Made by a program: the position numbers and the translations under genes. 5,085 nucleotides of DNA from Actinomycetes bacterium (GTDB taxonomy: Bacteria; Actinomycetota; Actinomycetes; Actinomycetales; Cellulomonadaceae), in assembly GCA_023438885.1 (NCBI GenBank), contig JAEXPS010000193.1, positions 1 through 5,085 on the forward strand, in the 5' to 3' direction. Below, in pieces: positions 5,038 through 5,085 of the stretch. A model generated the notes under the pieces. It did no database searches, was not told the origin of the DNA, and was given only the letters and a program-made list of their open reading frames with translations. Each line of letters starts with the position of its first letter. Positions within the stretch are counted from its first letter, which is position 1.

Positions 5038-5085
5038 GGGGGGGGGCCCCCGCCCCCCCCCGCCCCCGGGCCCCCCGGGCCCCCC
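5038..5085. other. G/C homopolymer blocks at the window end, probable artefact
   Basis: All 48 bases from 5038 to the end are G or C. They form a nine-base G run (5038-5046), then C runs of five, nine, five, six and six bases broken only by single G or GGG. This differs from every other part of the window, including other intergenic DNA. It is most simply explained as error-prone sequence at a contig end. It should not be read as a biological feature without checking. Confidence 0.7.

Overview
The window is very GC-rich. Nearly all coding sequence ends codons in G or C, and the regulator at the left end closely resembles the zinc-uptake repressor of mycobacteria and streptomycetes. This points to a high-GC actinobacterium. 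A member of the Pseudonocardiales is plausible, but the sequence alone does not settle it.

Layout: (1) Positions 1-87 hold a degenerate GTGCCGG tandem repeat beyond the 3' end of the first gene. (2) Positions 109-507, minus strand, encode a Fur-family regulator with the full ligand set of actinobacterial Zur. (3) Positions 508-645 form a divergent control region. It contains a 31-bp near-perfect palindrome, three copies of TGAGAAC, a GATAAT -10-like hexamer inside a Zur-box-like stretch, and good ribosome binding sites facing both ways. (4) Positions 646-3373 encode a three-gene ABC importer of the zinc/manganese class: lipoprotein receptor, ATPase and ABC-3 permease. Neighbouring genes overlap by four bases (ATGA, then GTGA), so the operon is translationally coupled. 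(5) Positions 3378-3416 hold a terminator-like stem between convergent genes. (6) Positions 3404-4675, minus strand, encode an MFS transporter of unknown substrate; I place its start at a GTG with a good ribosome binding site. (7) Positions 4691-5037 hold no credible gene but contain several dyads and short repeats. (8) Positions 5038-5085 are pure G/C homopolymer blocks that look like a low-quality sequence end.

Functionally, genes 2-5 read as one zinc-homeostasis unit. When zinc is plentiful, Zur would bind the shared control region and shut off the importer. When zinc is scarce, the lipoprotein captures the metal outside the membrane, the permease carries it across and the ATPase drives transport. 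The MFS gene is convergent and need not be related.

I see no undescribed multi-gene system here. The most interesting points are the unusual palindrome in the control region, the acidic replacements at expected metal-ligand positions of the receptor together with its lack of a His-rich loop, and the paired CGGTGCGCAYCG sites near the right end.
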